NCBI RefSeq assembly: GCF_030867145.1
Contig: NC_134422.1
Location: 11,046,531 to 11,110,530, forward strand
Reading direction: 5' to 3'
Length of the DNA: 64,000 nucleotides
DNA from: Opisthocomus hoazin
Lineage: Eukaryota; Chordata; Aves; Opisthocomiformes; Opisthocomidae
The notes beneath the pieces are model-generated. The model saw only the letters and a program-made list of their open reading frames with translations. It did not search any database and had not been told where the DNA came from. How positions within the stretch are numbered: the first letter of the stretch is position 1; the number at the start of each line of letters is the position of its first letter. Made by a program: the position numbers and the translations under genes. This document shows, one piece after another, positions 29,801 through 41,642 of the stretch.

Positions 29801-32800
29801 TTGGGCCAAGCAGTGGCATAAACCAGTGACCCTGCCAGGGCCATGGTGGGAAGGAGGGAGCTGCACTACAGGGCTGGAAAGGGCTGCGTCGTGCCCCTTC
29901 CAAATCCATCAGGATCTCGAGTGAAAGCTCTGATCCCCACCAGTGCTGTGAGACCCAGCGTGGGTGGCCGAGAGCTGTAGAGGCTCTTTCAGCCACTCCG
30001 TGCTCCTGATGCTCAGCCATGGGGATCGCGGACGGCACAGGTTAACGGGCTGCCCACGTTTCCTAATCCTCATGAGCAAACTCTGCCAGGAATGATTACA
30101 AGCCCCTGATCAAGGTCATGTGCTATCAGGGCTCCCTGCTCGTTGCGTTGGGATGTGTTTTCTTTACACTTGCATGTATCTGCCGAGGCTCCATTATTTC
30201 CAGGCATTTTATTTCTAACAAAGCGTTTCTGCTGGTAAACACTCACTGCTTGCTGCTGAGGATGGCTCTCAGCCGCCCTTCCTGCAGCCGTGGGAGAGGA
30301 AAGGAGGGAAGAGGAAAGAGAGAATGGGAGGAGGCAGCTAAATGCGCATCCAGCCACCTGACCAAGGGATTTCCACAGGCATTGGGGACCCCCTGGATCT
30401 TGGAGGAAAGGACCCACAGGAGCTCAGCCCCTTCTCAGGCGCAGCATCTGTTCTGCAATACAGAGGGAATGGGCACTTGACTCTGCCACCCCCACTGCTG
30501 GATCTAGCGCTGGGAAGGGGAATTCATCAGTGTACTGAGTGGTTTTGGTTCTGAGCAGGCGAGGCTTGAATATGACCAGTAGGAGAATCAATCCTTAGAA
30601 TAGAAAACAAAGATGAAGAATTGAATGATTATAAGTCATAGCCTACAAAGCCCAGTGCTGGGGTGCCAGGGCACCCCAGGGACCAGGATGGCTCCTCTCC
30701 TCGCACCCACGCAGCTCTGCGAGCTCCCACCTGACCTGCCGCTGCCTTCACCCGCTCTGCGATCATTTTTCCAGGAATCTCCATTTCCACCCTTATCATC
30801 TTCCCGTCAAGTCTCTTCCCTGTCTTTTGAGCCTCTTTTTACCTCTCCAGGCGGTGGGATGTGATGCTTTCCCTCTTCGCCGGCACAGAGGAGCAGCAGC
30901 GGAGCTGCTTGTGTGGAGTGCTGGTGACATGTTGTGGCTGGGCTGGTTAATCACACGTAATCCCAAGAGCTATCAAAGCTGGTTGGATCCAAGATCCGAT
31001 CTAATGCAAAACACTCACACCGTCCCCCCAGACCTGCCCCAGCCAGAGAGAGCTGTGGTTACCCACCTGCTACGGGCTCAGCCTTTCGGGTATGGTTAAA
31101 GGCTGAAGTCCGAAAGGTTCCACACTGTCGACATATAATCATCTACATGTGTGAAGTATTATTTAATAAACTATCTCGACTCCAAAAGTATTCTGATTTA
31201 AGCTTGCATTTGGTGATATGTGCATATAAAATTCTTAGCTTACCACTGGCTACAGGCCCTACAGTCTGTTAACACCCTTAACTAAGGCCCTGATGGGGCT
31301 CGGTGTTTAAGGCTATGCTTAAATCTATTGACTTTATAAAATGAAATACGCTTAAATATTTATTGCTGAGCAGCACAGACACGTGTTGCTAACTCATTCC
31401 GTTCACTCTTGCCCTATGCACTTCTGGGGTCAGATGCTGGCTTTGTGTTTAATTTGTGTGTCATCCAGCGGAATGGTGGGGCCAGGCTTTTTGGCACTAC
31501 AAGACAATCGTTTAACTCATATCATTATACTCATTTAAGGCAAAAGGACTTCTTGCATGCTAAAGCACATGCATAAATTGTTATCAATCTATTTATTAAT
31601 TGTTATCAGCTGTTCAAGCCCATATTCATGAACTTTACTGACCCAGAGCCTAAATATACCCCATGTCAGCAGGTCAAGGGCAGTTGCTGCATCTGCGAGT
31701 GCTTCCAGCAGAACATATTCAGGCTACGGCATAGCTGCACAGCCGTACCCAGAAAATAATCAAGTCCTTCCTCATGCTCTCATGCCAAACTGATGTTTCA
31801 GAACTGAGATATCAAGTCATTTAAATACTGCTAGTTTATGCATCTCCGTTATCCTTTAATAGTATACTTACTTTTTTCTCAGAAGAGAGTGGTGTCTAAT
31901 CATGTCAGGATTTTCTTAAGTAATTCTGCCTCAGGGTAAAGTGCATTTTTTTTATACAACAGCAATGGATCTATATGGCTTTAAGAGGCAGATTCTCCTA
32001 ACACTCAGGGCCTGGCTTAGAGGAGGCTCCTGAACTGATTCTGTCAAAAAGGGTTTGCATTTTCTCCAGGGCGAGTTAGAAAATGGAAAAAAACTAAATG
32101 CATTTTGACATTTGTATTTCAAGTGTTATCCATCAAATACGCCAGCACCAGATCACAAATTTCCGAAAGATTGTCGTGGCTATCCAGCCTATCAATAGCA
32201 ATCTGGAGCTCAGATACGACCCAGGCGGAAAGGCGCGCTGATAGAGTGCAGTGACAGATTTCACATTAGGACGGAGGAGGAACAGGGGGCAGCTAACGGC
32301 ATCTTTAAAATTGCACATGGGTCTTCTCGGTAAGTGAGGTCTGACAGGCCAGTTTGCAAAAACCAGAGAGTAAGCAGAAACCAGAAGGTTGCCGAAGGTG
32401 ATGGCCACACTACCTGGAGCTGATCAGTGGCTTTGTCACACGAGTCTTTCGTCCCTTATGTTTTCTGCTGCTGTGGGCAAAACCACTCTGTAGGAAGCCT
32501 TGACCTTTCACTTCCTATTTATACGTTATTTTGGAGCAAGGGACCTCTTCCAGTCCCCGTTTCTCTGAAAGCAGCTGGGGGCAGAGGGACTGTGCAGGGA
32601 AAGATGAGCAATGCTACCAGGAGCTGAGGGGGGCCGAGGAGTGGAGCCGTCCCAGGACGGGCATCCCCACCTCCCGCAGAGCCCCAGCCCTGGGACTGGC
32701 AGCAGCACCGGCCCGGGTACCTGCTCCGGCAGGACAAACAGCGCTTGCAGAGGACATCCCAGAGCAGCTTTGCACGTGCCCATGCACGATCAGCGGTAGT

Positions 32801-34885
32801 AGAGGACAGAGGCTGCTTAGACTTTACATTGCTTCATCAATTTAGTGCCCTAGGTTCGTTATTGATTCTACCTGTGACATTATACAAAAGCCCCCATCGA
32901 CTACAGGACCATTTCGGATGATTTCTGACACTCCAGCAGCATCAAATTAGATCGGCTTCAAGGTGATCTGCCAGTTCTGCCTCTCCATCACACAGCGCGC
33001 GGCTGTTTCCAAAGCACCCTATTCTAATAGTCCCCTTTAATACCATGTGGAGAGGAGATCTGCAGGTCCTGTTATTACATGAAATTAAAATTCATTGTGC
33101 TGGTTGCATTCCTAGGCTTAATGTATTGGCACCTCCAGCAAAACAGCGAGAGCCCACCGAACACAAGACGCCGCGCGTTGTGCTAGCTACATCGATTTGT
33201 AGACGAGGAATGCACAAACTGATGGCACGCTGTACTCTAACATTATAACAAAAATGCCAGTGAAATGTAGCGCTGTGTAAAGAGATGTGAGTTGTTCCCA
33301 GGTGTACTAACAGTCAGGCTGAACTGGGTGGAAATGTGTTGGTGTGTTTGTTGCTGATCTCGAGATCCCGTGTGGAAAAGGGATGCTGGTCTGTATGACC
33401 ACGGGTGACATTATCCTTACCGAGAACGTGCTTGTCCCAAGGTTTTCCAGGGATCATCAATACCATGAGTCCTGCTACAGATGCTGTCAACCATTTAATT
33501 ATGGATGCTTAATCACTCGTGGTGGATTAGCCCCTGGTGTCGTCCAAATACAAGCACGTACATGCAGCAAATCTGAGTTTCAGAGCCCAGGCAGCGTGCG
33601 CCCCGGTAGCTTCGATTTCCCACAAGGTTGTCCCTGCACAATGAATACCTTTCGATCATGTCCAGGCGGAGGGGAAAGGGCTTCAGCAGGTGTTGGCTTC
33701 TCCCATAGCGAACCCTTCTCCAGAGCCAGGGCAGGGCCTGGCCCGCAGGAAATCTGCTGCCTTTTTGCAGGGTCTGAGAGCTCACTTGAGTGTGCGAGGA
33801 GCTGAGGGACCAGTTCAACACGCAATATTGCAGGAGGCAGCATGATTCCACCTGTGCCGTATGACATGGAGCCTCTGTGCCTCATGCATCTCACCTGCCC
33901 CAGGGTTTCTGGGAAGGACGCTCTGCAAAGCACTGAATCTTCAAACCAGTTGACACTGAGCACCAGTCCCTCTTTTCCCTCCCAGTTTAATTTCAGCCTG
34001 GTCCTGGTAGCTCCTGCCCCCGCAACCCCCAACTTGCACTGCACACAAACACTAAGCTGTTGTAATCCTTCCTCTCCAGCGGGTCAAGACGTTAATCACC
34101 GACACCGCGAACGGGAATCATTGGTCACAAGATTGATGGAGTCCCCGGAGGGCAGGTGGGATGGCGAGATGGTGCACAGAATGACTCTTAAAATACAGCT
34201 ACCATCTATTTCATAGTATTGATAGCTTTGAATATCAGCTGTGCACCTGCTATGAATAGTTTACAAAAATTTAAGAGACATTTTATGTTTCATGTTTCAT
34301 TTTTCATGTTTTAGCTGTAATTCCACTTTCCTACCAAAATTTAATATCTTCTGAATCCTATATCACTGCCGACACAAACAGCTCCTGTTTCTCCATCCAA
34401 AAGAGTCAAAAATAACCCATCAGTAATCAGGAATATAAAGGGTAGATTCATTTTTTAGCATGATCAGGGATATAGAAACAGATGCAAGTGGTATGGCACA
34501 GCCCCATCACCTGTGCTGCTGGGAGACATTGCCACAGAGCAGAACAGAAACATTTTCTCTAAATTGCTTTTTTTTCTTGTGGAATCAGAGCATTTTACAG
34601 GCATCATAACCACTGGGAATAAACCGTACAGGACAGTAAGGGGCAGTTTGATGACTCATCAGGAGTGGCCCTGGAGAGCAGCAGGGACTCTTGCTGGAGC
34701 AGTAAGCCAGATAGCCCCAGGCAGGAGCAGCCCAAGCACTCAGCCCTAGAACAAAACCCAGTGTTCCTGCTCCGGAAAGGCTCCCAGCTCATCCCAGCAC
34801 AGGCAGAAACCCCCAGCCAGCCCTGCACCTCCCAGAGCTGCCCCAGTGTCAGCCCAGCACCAGGCTCCCCCCAACAGACCCACGA
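23817..34885. other. Intergenic, no gene seen
   Basis: 11 kb without a convincing exon. Contents by composition: an AT-rich stretch (24.04-24.55 kb) whose end near 24.30-24.36 kb recalls an old amniote repeat (GTCAGGAGTAAAATTATTTG, GAAGTCACTGGGCC); C/T-rich sequence (25.7-26.3 kb); AT-rich (26.4-26.9 kb); a small CpG-richer patch (28.6-28.75 kb) with TGACGTCC; and AT-rich, repeat-free sequence (31.1-32.4 kb) with several TAAT and GATA-like cores. Confidence 0.45.
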
Positions 34886-35374
34886 GATAGACCTGTTGGA
34901 GCGGGTCCAGAGGAGGCCACAAAAATGATCAGAGGGCTGGAGCACCTCTTCAGAGGACAGGCTGAGACAGTTGGGGTTGTTCAACCTGGAGAAGAGAAGG
35001 CTGCGGGGAGACTTTATTGCAGCCATCCACTACCTAAAGGAGGCCTGCAAGAAAGCTGGAGAGGGACTTTTTATAAGGGCACGTAGGGATAGGACAAGGG
35101 GTAATGGCTTTAAACTGAAAGAGGGGAGATAAAATTAGATATAAGAAAAAAATTCTTCACTCTGTGGGTGGTGAGGCACTGGAATAGGTTGCACAGAGAA
35201 GCTGTGGCTGCCCCCTCCCTGGAAGGGTTCAAGGCCAAGTTGGATGGAGCTTTGAGGAACCTGGTCTGATGGAAGGTGTCCCTGCCCACTGCAGGAGGGG
35301 CTGGAACTAGATGACCTTTAAGGTCCCTTCCAACACAAACCATTCTATGTTTCTATGATTCTATGATTCTGTGT
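34886..35374 (+). mobile_element. CR1 LINE 3' fragment
   Basis: A plus-strand CR1 tail: GTTGGAGCGGGTCCAGAGGA, then GGCTGGAGCACCTCT, CAACCTGGAGAAGAGAAGGC, GGTGAGGCACTGGAATAGGT, AACTAGATGACC, GGTCCCTTCCAAC, and a terminal octamer run (TTCTATGATTCTATGATT). Small frameshifts (for example near 34905 and 35130) break the ORF2 remnant, so it is inactive. Confidence 0.93.
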
Positions 35375-36124
35375 GTGCTGACCTCCAGAGAGATGTGAGG
35401 GAGTGGGGAGCGCATTGACAGCCTAAAAGAAAGATCAGGGCCAGGGCTGGGCATTCTGGGACATCTCACTGTCAGCGGACCCAAATACCATCTTCTCCCC
35501 GCTGCAGAAATGGCCCCTCACCCAAGATCCCAGAATGCAAACCCCAAGGCACAGGACTGATCCCGTAACTTCAGAAACTCCCTTCTATCAGAGCATCAAC
35601 CAGGCTGAAAATGATGCTGACCACCATAAAAGCCCCGGGTGTCCTTCTGTCCAGCTGCAAATACACACAACACAAGTTCCCTATAGAGATGAAATCACGT
35701 GAATAAGACAACTCCAGAAATCCTCAGCAAGGTCATCCCAGGACACACCATAACCACCTCTAGCGCCTTGCTAATGGGTCAGATAAATATTTAAATCACA
35801 TATAGGCTTTCTCACTAGCTACTTGCAAAGCACCCAGATCAGCGGGAAACTCGGGCTCTGCAGCCCACCAGGGAGATATCAACCCCCTGGAGAGCACAGA
35901 GCTCGCTCCTGATGGTGAAGAGGAGGAACAGGGACCGCAGGGGACAAAGGGATGTCCAGCAGCGGGCTGAGACCTGGGTGCTCAGCACCCTGTGCCAGTG
36001 CAGGACCAGCCTCGTGGGCTGGGTCATGGTCTCGGCCTGCTCTGCCACCGCTGAGCTGAGCTGGGGACTCGCAGAGGTACTCTGGTATCTGCTTGAAAAT
36101 ACATTAAAGCCCTTCCTCTTGATG
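35375..36124. other. Intergenic, no gene seen
   Basis: Unique sequence following a CR1 tail. Only short frames. Confidence 0.5.
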
Positions 36125-36420
36125 GACACATTTGCAGTATAAATAGTTATGTCCTCTTTATTTCACTCTGAGGTTTAATTAATATATAAATCAAACGCTT
36201 ATAAAATTCACAAATGCTTGGGAAGATGTAAAATTTAATTAGTTTGCCCACACAGCTCCATATGTCAACTGTTAGCTCAATTACTCTTTGCCACGAAATA
36301 CTGACTGCACTTTCCCATATTAGTAATTTCCCTCTATCTCGGAGTCATGGTTAATCAACACCCTGAACTCAACACACACACTCCTGTTAAATTAAATATT
36401 GAGCACAAGGAGCAAGCGCG
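36125..36420. promoter_or_regulatory. AT-rich block with TTAATTAA and E-box-like sites (candidate conserved element)
   Basis: Contains TTAATTAA (36175-36182), a further TTTAATTAG near 36233, CATATG near 36260 and TTAATCAAC near 36351. It has no repeat signature and no useful reading frame, and it sits just left of a CR1 insertion. Candidate only. Confidence 0.25.
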
Positions 36421-36913
36421 TCTTTAATGAAATCGCAGCTGGATTTTGCTCAGAAGTGAGATCCTCACACAACACTGGGGCAGATGATCCTCTCCAGGGT
36501 GTGGGGCGGGTTATCGCCCCGCTCCGGTGTGTGCCACCAGACCGGCTCGCACGAGGTGCAGCACCACGCTCACGCTATCGCATCGAGGGCTGGAGGAAAC
36601 GCATCACTGTTCGGGCTTTCTCTGGGCGGGAGAGGGATGGGGCAGATGCCATCGGGCAGGGACTGGAGGAGACAAGGGGAGGCTGGGGATGGAGCACGTG
36701 GTGGGGATGGAGCACGTGGCGGGGACGGGTGCGAAGGGGCAGGCAGCAGATGCGCTGTGATCGGCTTGGGCACATGCGAAGTGCCGGTGTGTAGCAGTTA
36801 AAGATGGTGACAAGCTACCAGGCTATACATTAAATACACATCAAAGGCACATTTAGGTCAGCCCCCAGTCTGGCAGCGAGAGTCAGTAAAAATGAGCGCC
36901 ACTGCTGCATTTA
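36421..36913. other. Intergenic GC-rich segment, no gene seen
   Basis: Moderately CpG-rich, with a short direct repeat (two adjacent copies of GGGATGGAGCACGTGG at about 36686-36720). The overlapping frames are composition artefacts. Confidence 0.45.
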
Positions 36914-37175
36914 TCATAGAATCATAGAAAGTTTTGGGTCGGAAGGGACCCCTAGAGGTCATCTAGTCCAACCCCCCGCAGCGAGCAGGGACACTGCTAA
37001 CTAGATCAGGTTGCTCAGAGCCCTGTCCAACCTGGTCTTGAATGTTTCCAGGGATGGGGCCTCCACTACCTCTCTGGGCAACCCGTTCCAGTGTTTTACC
37101 ACCCTCATTGTAAAGAATTTCTTCCTTATATCCAGCCTAAATCTATCCTGTTTTATTCCTACTTCAAAATTTTCA
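36914..37175 (-). mobile_element. CR1 LINE 3' fragment, reverse orientation
   Basis: The plus strand shows the reverse complement of a CR1 3' end: ATCATAGAATCATAGAAAG, then GGTCGGAAGGGACC, GGTCATCTAGTCCAACC, CTGGGCAACCCGTTCCAGTG and AAGAATTTCTTCC. On the minus strand it encodes the end of ORF2 (…[20 protein letters not shown]…). Truncated at about 260 bp. Confidence 0.92.
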
Positions 37176-37194
37176 AGTGACAACAAAATTTCAA

Positions 37195-37565
37195 AATTAT
37201 CACCCAGAAAAGCTCGCCGCCCTCCCGGGGTCCCCCTCCTCGCCATCCCCACCACGAGGGCTCCGAAAGCCGCTTCGCTGGAGCTCTGTGCCGAGCCCGG
37301 CAGCTCTCTGCCCACCAGGCGTGCCACGGGGTGACGTGGAAGTGACCTTCGCTGGCTCGGTCGCGGTGCCCAGCGCGCTTGGTTGCTCCCGGCACAATAG
37401 CCGGACGATGGCATCGCGTGGGCTCCCGGCCGGGCCCGCCCCACCGAGGCGGGGTCCTGCCTGCCCGTGGGAAGCCGGGGGATGTGGCTGTGACCGTGGC
37501 ACCACGGCTCATGGGACTGTTCGGTGGGGAGGAGGGTGCTGGTGGCTGGATGCGCTGTAGCAGTG
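37195..37565. promoter_or_regulatory. Orphan CpG-rich segment
   Basis: About 370 bp with many CpG dinucleotides (for example CGGTCGCGGTGCCCAGCGCG-like composition at 37355-37380) and a CRE-like GGTGACGTGG (37331-37340), inside otherwise ordinary intergenic DNA and adjoining a CR1 tail. There is no coding exon to go with it. It could be an unmethylated regulatory element or the start of an unannotated transcript. Confidence 0.35.
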
Positions 37566-40563
37566 GGTGCAGCAGCCAAGTGGAAATTAAGCAAGCTGAG
37601 GGGGATGCACTAAAGCATTTTACCGCCTTCAGGAGATCTCCCTTGGAATGAAGATGTCTGTAACTCTGAAAAATACTTCAAATTAAGCTCTTATTCTTCC
37701 CATTTGTGTCGCTTGCCTGTACATAATTTTCACACTAGTGCTGTGAATACAGACTATTCATTTTCCTTAAAATTATTTTCTTAGCCATTTCACTTTCAAA
37801 AGCTGGTGCAGGAGCAGAGCCCGGCCACGGCCACCGTGTGTGAGCCGCCAGCGCTGCCTGCCCCCGTGGCTCCCGCCCGGAGCCATCTGCACCAGGCTTT
37901 CGCAGTCCTGGATACATTCCCACCCGTGGTCGTTCCCAAGGCAAGTGCCCCCTTCTCACTGACCCCCTGGTTTGCCCCCGGGGTTTGGGTTCTGCTCCCC
38001 TCCCTGTAAGGGGGGAGCTGCAGCCCTCGCTACCAAACCTGAGATGATGCTGGGAAGCCGTAAGCCTTGGATCAAGCTCTCCCAGTTTGTTGCACACGGT
38101 TCAAATCTCCCCTAAGCCCAGGAGATCAGGTGAGCCCCATCTCCCTGTGCACTGTGGCCGCCTCCGAAAAAATTACGATTTCAAGTGTAAAACCACTTTG
38201 GGGGGGGTGTTTGTTGGTGGGGGTTTAAACTGCCCTGATATAAACAGAACTGGCACACAGATATAAAATAAAATAATTTTCATCCTTTAACTTTTTTCTT
38301 CAGGCACTCAGCTTGTTTCTTTAATTCAAATTAGCTCTTCATATTCAAGTCTCATTTTATTTAATCTTCTTTCTCAATTAAATTCAATTGTCTGTGATCT
38401 TCTTACCATCCTACGCTTCCCTGCATGGCTAATACAGACAAATTTTGCATTTGTTTCTTTCACTTTCATTTTTTTTTCCAAGCTGGTGATGTTTTGCTTA
38501 ACGAAACCATCTTCCGGCAGAGACAACCGGGTAAGAGCGGAGCCGCAGCTCGCTCCAATCCTGAAGCACACCTGCATTGCCCCAACCCAAGCAACGGCTG
38601 CTAAAACCGCACTGCTGGGAGGGGTAAGATGTTCGTCCACCATCCAGCCGATTTGGCTTGATTTTGGGGGTTCGTGCTCCGCGTGGGCAGGGAAGAATCC
38701 CGGAGCCATGGGGCGGCGAGGCTGGGGCAGGAGGGCAGGGTTAGAGGGAAAGGAGCATCCCTCCACTTTTTGAAGCTTCCCTTCTAAACACAGACTTTAT
38801 CTCTTTAACCTTTCTAGAAGGATGAAGGGAAGTGTTTCACGCAAAGCACGGTGGCAAACACAGGTTACAAGCACCTAGGGGAGTTCAGACCAAGTCAGAC
38901 TCCTGATTTCAAGTCTCCAATATTCAATTCATTGCAAGGCCTGCAATGGAGCCGCAGGGTAGCTCCGAGCCGCAGATAAGATGTTTTTTTCGTAACACAC
39001 CCTTTCACAAGGCGTTCCACAGCACTCCAGACACACGAGCACAGCCCACCGCCCCACATCGGATCCGAACCCACCCCTCCTGCAAGCCGTGCGCCAGCTC
39101 TGACTTCCCAGCCAGGTGGCTGCAGCCAGACCCTACCCCCGGTCAGGACGGGGGCACCTGGGGAAAACGGGGTCATTCGACAGAGAGGGAAAGCAGCTGG
39201 CAGCAGGAAGGGGAATTTTTGTCCATAGCTGTGCAGCGCCTGGGGAGAAGAGCGAGGAGGCAATGGTGGGAGGCCCTTCCCTTGGAGGTCGTGAAGGTAT
39301 CGCCCATCAAGACAACTGTTGGCACTGAGCAGACTTCAAACAACACTTAGAAAGGGATAAAGCTGGGAAAGCTGCAGCAGCCAAAGGATAAACCTCAGCA
39401 TACACAGAGGTGAGGTATGTTGTCAGCCACATCTTTACCTGGCCACTTCTCCAATGCAAGAGTGTAAAATGCAGCTGGGAGCACCCTGCCCTGCCCAGTG
39501 GCCACCAGACCTGGCGTTTGTGGGGAAGATGCTCCTGTGGAATTTGCTTGGTTGTTGCATTAGGGGTGTTTTGCTGCTTTTATGCTGTAGCAAAGCCCGG
39601 CTGTTTCACCATCGGAGTCGTCACGATGCTTTCAGCGCTTCTGGAAAGGTTACAGGAACCAGAGGGCCAGTGATCAGGTGAGACATTCAGTTTCCACCAT
39701 CTTTTTTAAATACTAATAAATGCTGAGTGTCTCTGGTGATGCTAAAAAGCTAGAAGCAGCCCCCAAGCGTATTTCAAAGATGGAAAAACCAGAATGCAAA
39801 GAAAAAAGGCCCCCAGTTTTATTATTTTGTATAATTGGAGAGCAGACGCTGTCTGCAGCACGCTGCCACTGGGGACTCCGGATTTCTAATAAGAAATCCA
39901 CGAGGGAGTTAGACGCTGTTTCAGTGGTGTTGTGCCTGATTTACAGGGATGCACCTGGAGCCAGAATCGATGCCCCAAGTCGCTGTACTTCACCGAAAGC
40001 AAAAAATTTTGGCGCCATTTGTAAATCCCTGCAAAAACTGGGTCTGCAGTGGAAACAGCGACAGCCCCTTAATTATAGCAGCGCTTGTGGGAGCTGTGAT
40101 AATTAGGAGTTTCTGGTGTTCTAGAAATCAAAGTGGTTTCTATTCTCTTCTTTAATTAATTCAGGCTTTTATCTGTGAAAGTGGAGATGAGTTAAAGTTC
40201 AGCTCTGGGCAAAGTGCAACAATGCCAGTGCAGTTCCTGGCAGGGTGAAGCTACCGGACCCCAGGACTTGGGCGATGTCCCTCGTGCTGGAGCATCCTTG
40301 GCGTCCGGTTCTCGGTATTTCAGGAAAATGAAGTGGAAAAGCCGTAGGAAGACATGCCCCAGGCAGGACTTGCCACGTCACATGCGTATCGCAGGGCCCT
40401 GCTGCACAGGGACGTGTGTCCGTGTATCCCTGGCGGAGGACAGACCGCCTGCCAGCGGGAATTTGTGCGCGGCAGATAACAGACACCCCGCATTATCGCC
40501 TCCCCACACTGGAAGGGGTGAGCCAAGCTGCGTAAAAATCATAGGACTGGTATAAAACCATGA
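37566..40563. other. Intergenic, no gene seen
   Basis: Alternating AT-rich (38.16-38.5 kb) and GC-richer unique sequence. No exon with splice signals or domain was recognised. Confidence 0.5.
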
Positions 40564-40606
40564 TTTGTTTGTTTGTTTGTTTGTTTGTTTGTTTGTTTGT
40601 TTGTTT
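40564..40606 (+). repeat. (TTTG)n microsatellite
   Basis: 43 bp of perfect TTTG repeats, nearly 11 units. Confidence 0.98.
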
Positions 40607-41565
40607 AAAGCAAATAAATGTTATAGGTCCCTTTTGTTTCGCCCTGGAAGGGGCTGATTTGTTGAGGTTTTCTCCGGCAAACCCCCAGGGCTGGGAAATC
40701 ACACTGAAAATCCATGTGACTGTTAGAAGATGACAACAGCAGTATGGGATTTGTGGTAAAATTATGCGATATGACCAAAGTGGACACCTTCACAATGGGA
40801 AATCGCACACGCACGGATGGCAGCGAGAGGTTTTTCGCCGTAAGTAAAGCCTCCAGCTGGTGGGACAACCTTGGTGCTGGAAACTGGAGCATCTGCCACC
40901 CACTGGAGCTGCAGGCGGCAGCCCAAGCCAGTGCATTGCCATTAAACCATACAGCTAATTAATAAAACCCAGCCCTGACAATGTCATCAACGAGCTGCCT
41001 CAAAATGATCCTTTATGTCAAAGTCTATTTTTAGATCCAATAAATCAGAACCCATCCTGGACACGCCATGCTGCGATGTGGGGCAACTCCATGCCCTCAT
41101 CATTTCCCATGTAGCGAAATCTGCTGCGGGTTCCCAAACCGCGGGTTTAGCACGGGGGCCGTGCCCCAGAGCAGCTTGCTGTTGGATTAAACTGTTCTCC
41201 CAGAAAGAAACCACATTTTAACATCCACCCTCTTTCACTTTTTAGTCTTTTTCTCCTTTTTCTACTAGATGGCGCCTGCATGACAGGCAGGGACGAGCCC
41301 TGGCAGCACCAGCGTGGAGCATCTCCACCAGGTCTCCTCCATGAAGCGCTGATAAATTACATTTTTCTCCGAAAAGCCAGGCGGCTGCGAAAGTGATAAC
41401 CTACCAGGACCTGATTAGCAGCAGAAAGCCGTTTTCTGGTAGCGCCGTGTTAACTCTGCTTTCCGACCGACTTCTCCGAGGGATGCTGCCAGACCCTGCG
41501 GAGGGGGGCACGGGGCACGGCCAGAAGCTGAATCCGGGGTACTCCAGGTGTGTGTATGTCCTGTA
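40607..41565. other. Intergenic, no gene seen
   Basis: Unique sequence between the TTTG microsatellite and the hairpin. No repeat family or exon recognised. Confidence 0.5.
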
Positions 41566-41642
41566 TGGATGCTTCCAGCCCGAGTATCCTCCTGAGCACC
41601 CTGGCAGGTGTGCCAGGAGGATGCTCGGGCTGGAAGCATCCA
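41566..41642 (+). ncRNA. 77-nt near-perfect hairpin, candidate microRNA precursor or foldback element
   Basis: The arm starting TGGATGCTTCCAGCCCGAG (41566) pairs with the arm ending CTCGGGCTGGAAGCATCCA (41642). Pairing by hand gives 29 consecutive pairs, 28 Watson-Crick and one that is G.U if the plus strand is transcribed (41585 with 41623). On the minus strand the same position would be an A.C mismatch. After one bulged A (41595) another GCAC/GTGC helix follows (41596-41599 with 41610-41613), leaving a small loop near TGGCA (41602-41606). Length and shape fit a pre-microRNA, though the stem is more perfect than most. No known microRNA was recognised. It could equally be a small inverted duplication. 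Confidence 0.35.

Noticed and set aside
30655-30685. Short stem CTGGGGTGCC / GCACCCCAG
   Set aside because: A 9-10 bp stem with a tiny loop is common in GC-rich DNA and has no supporting context.
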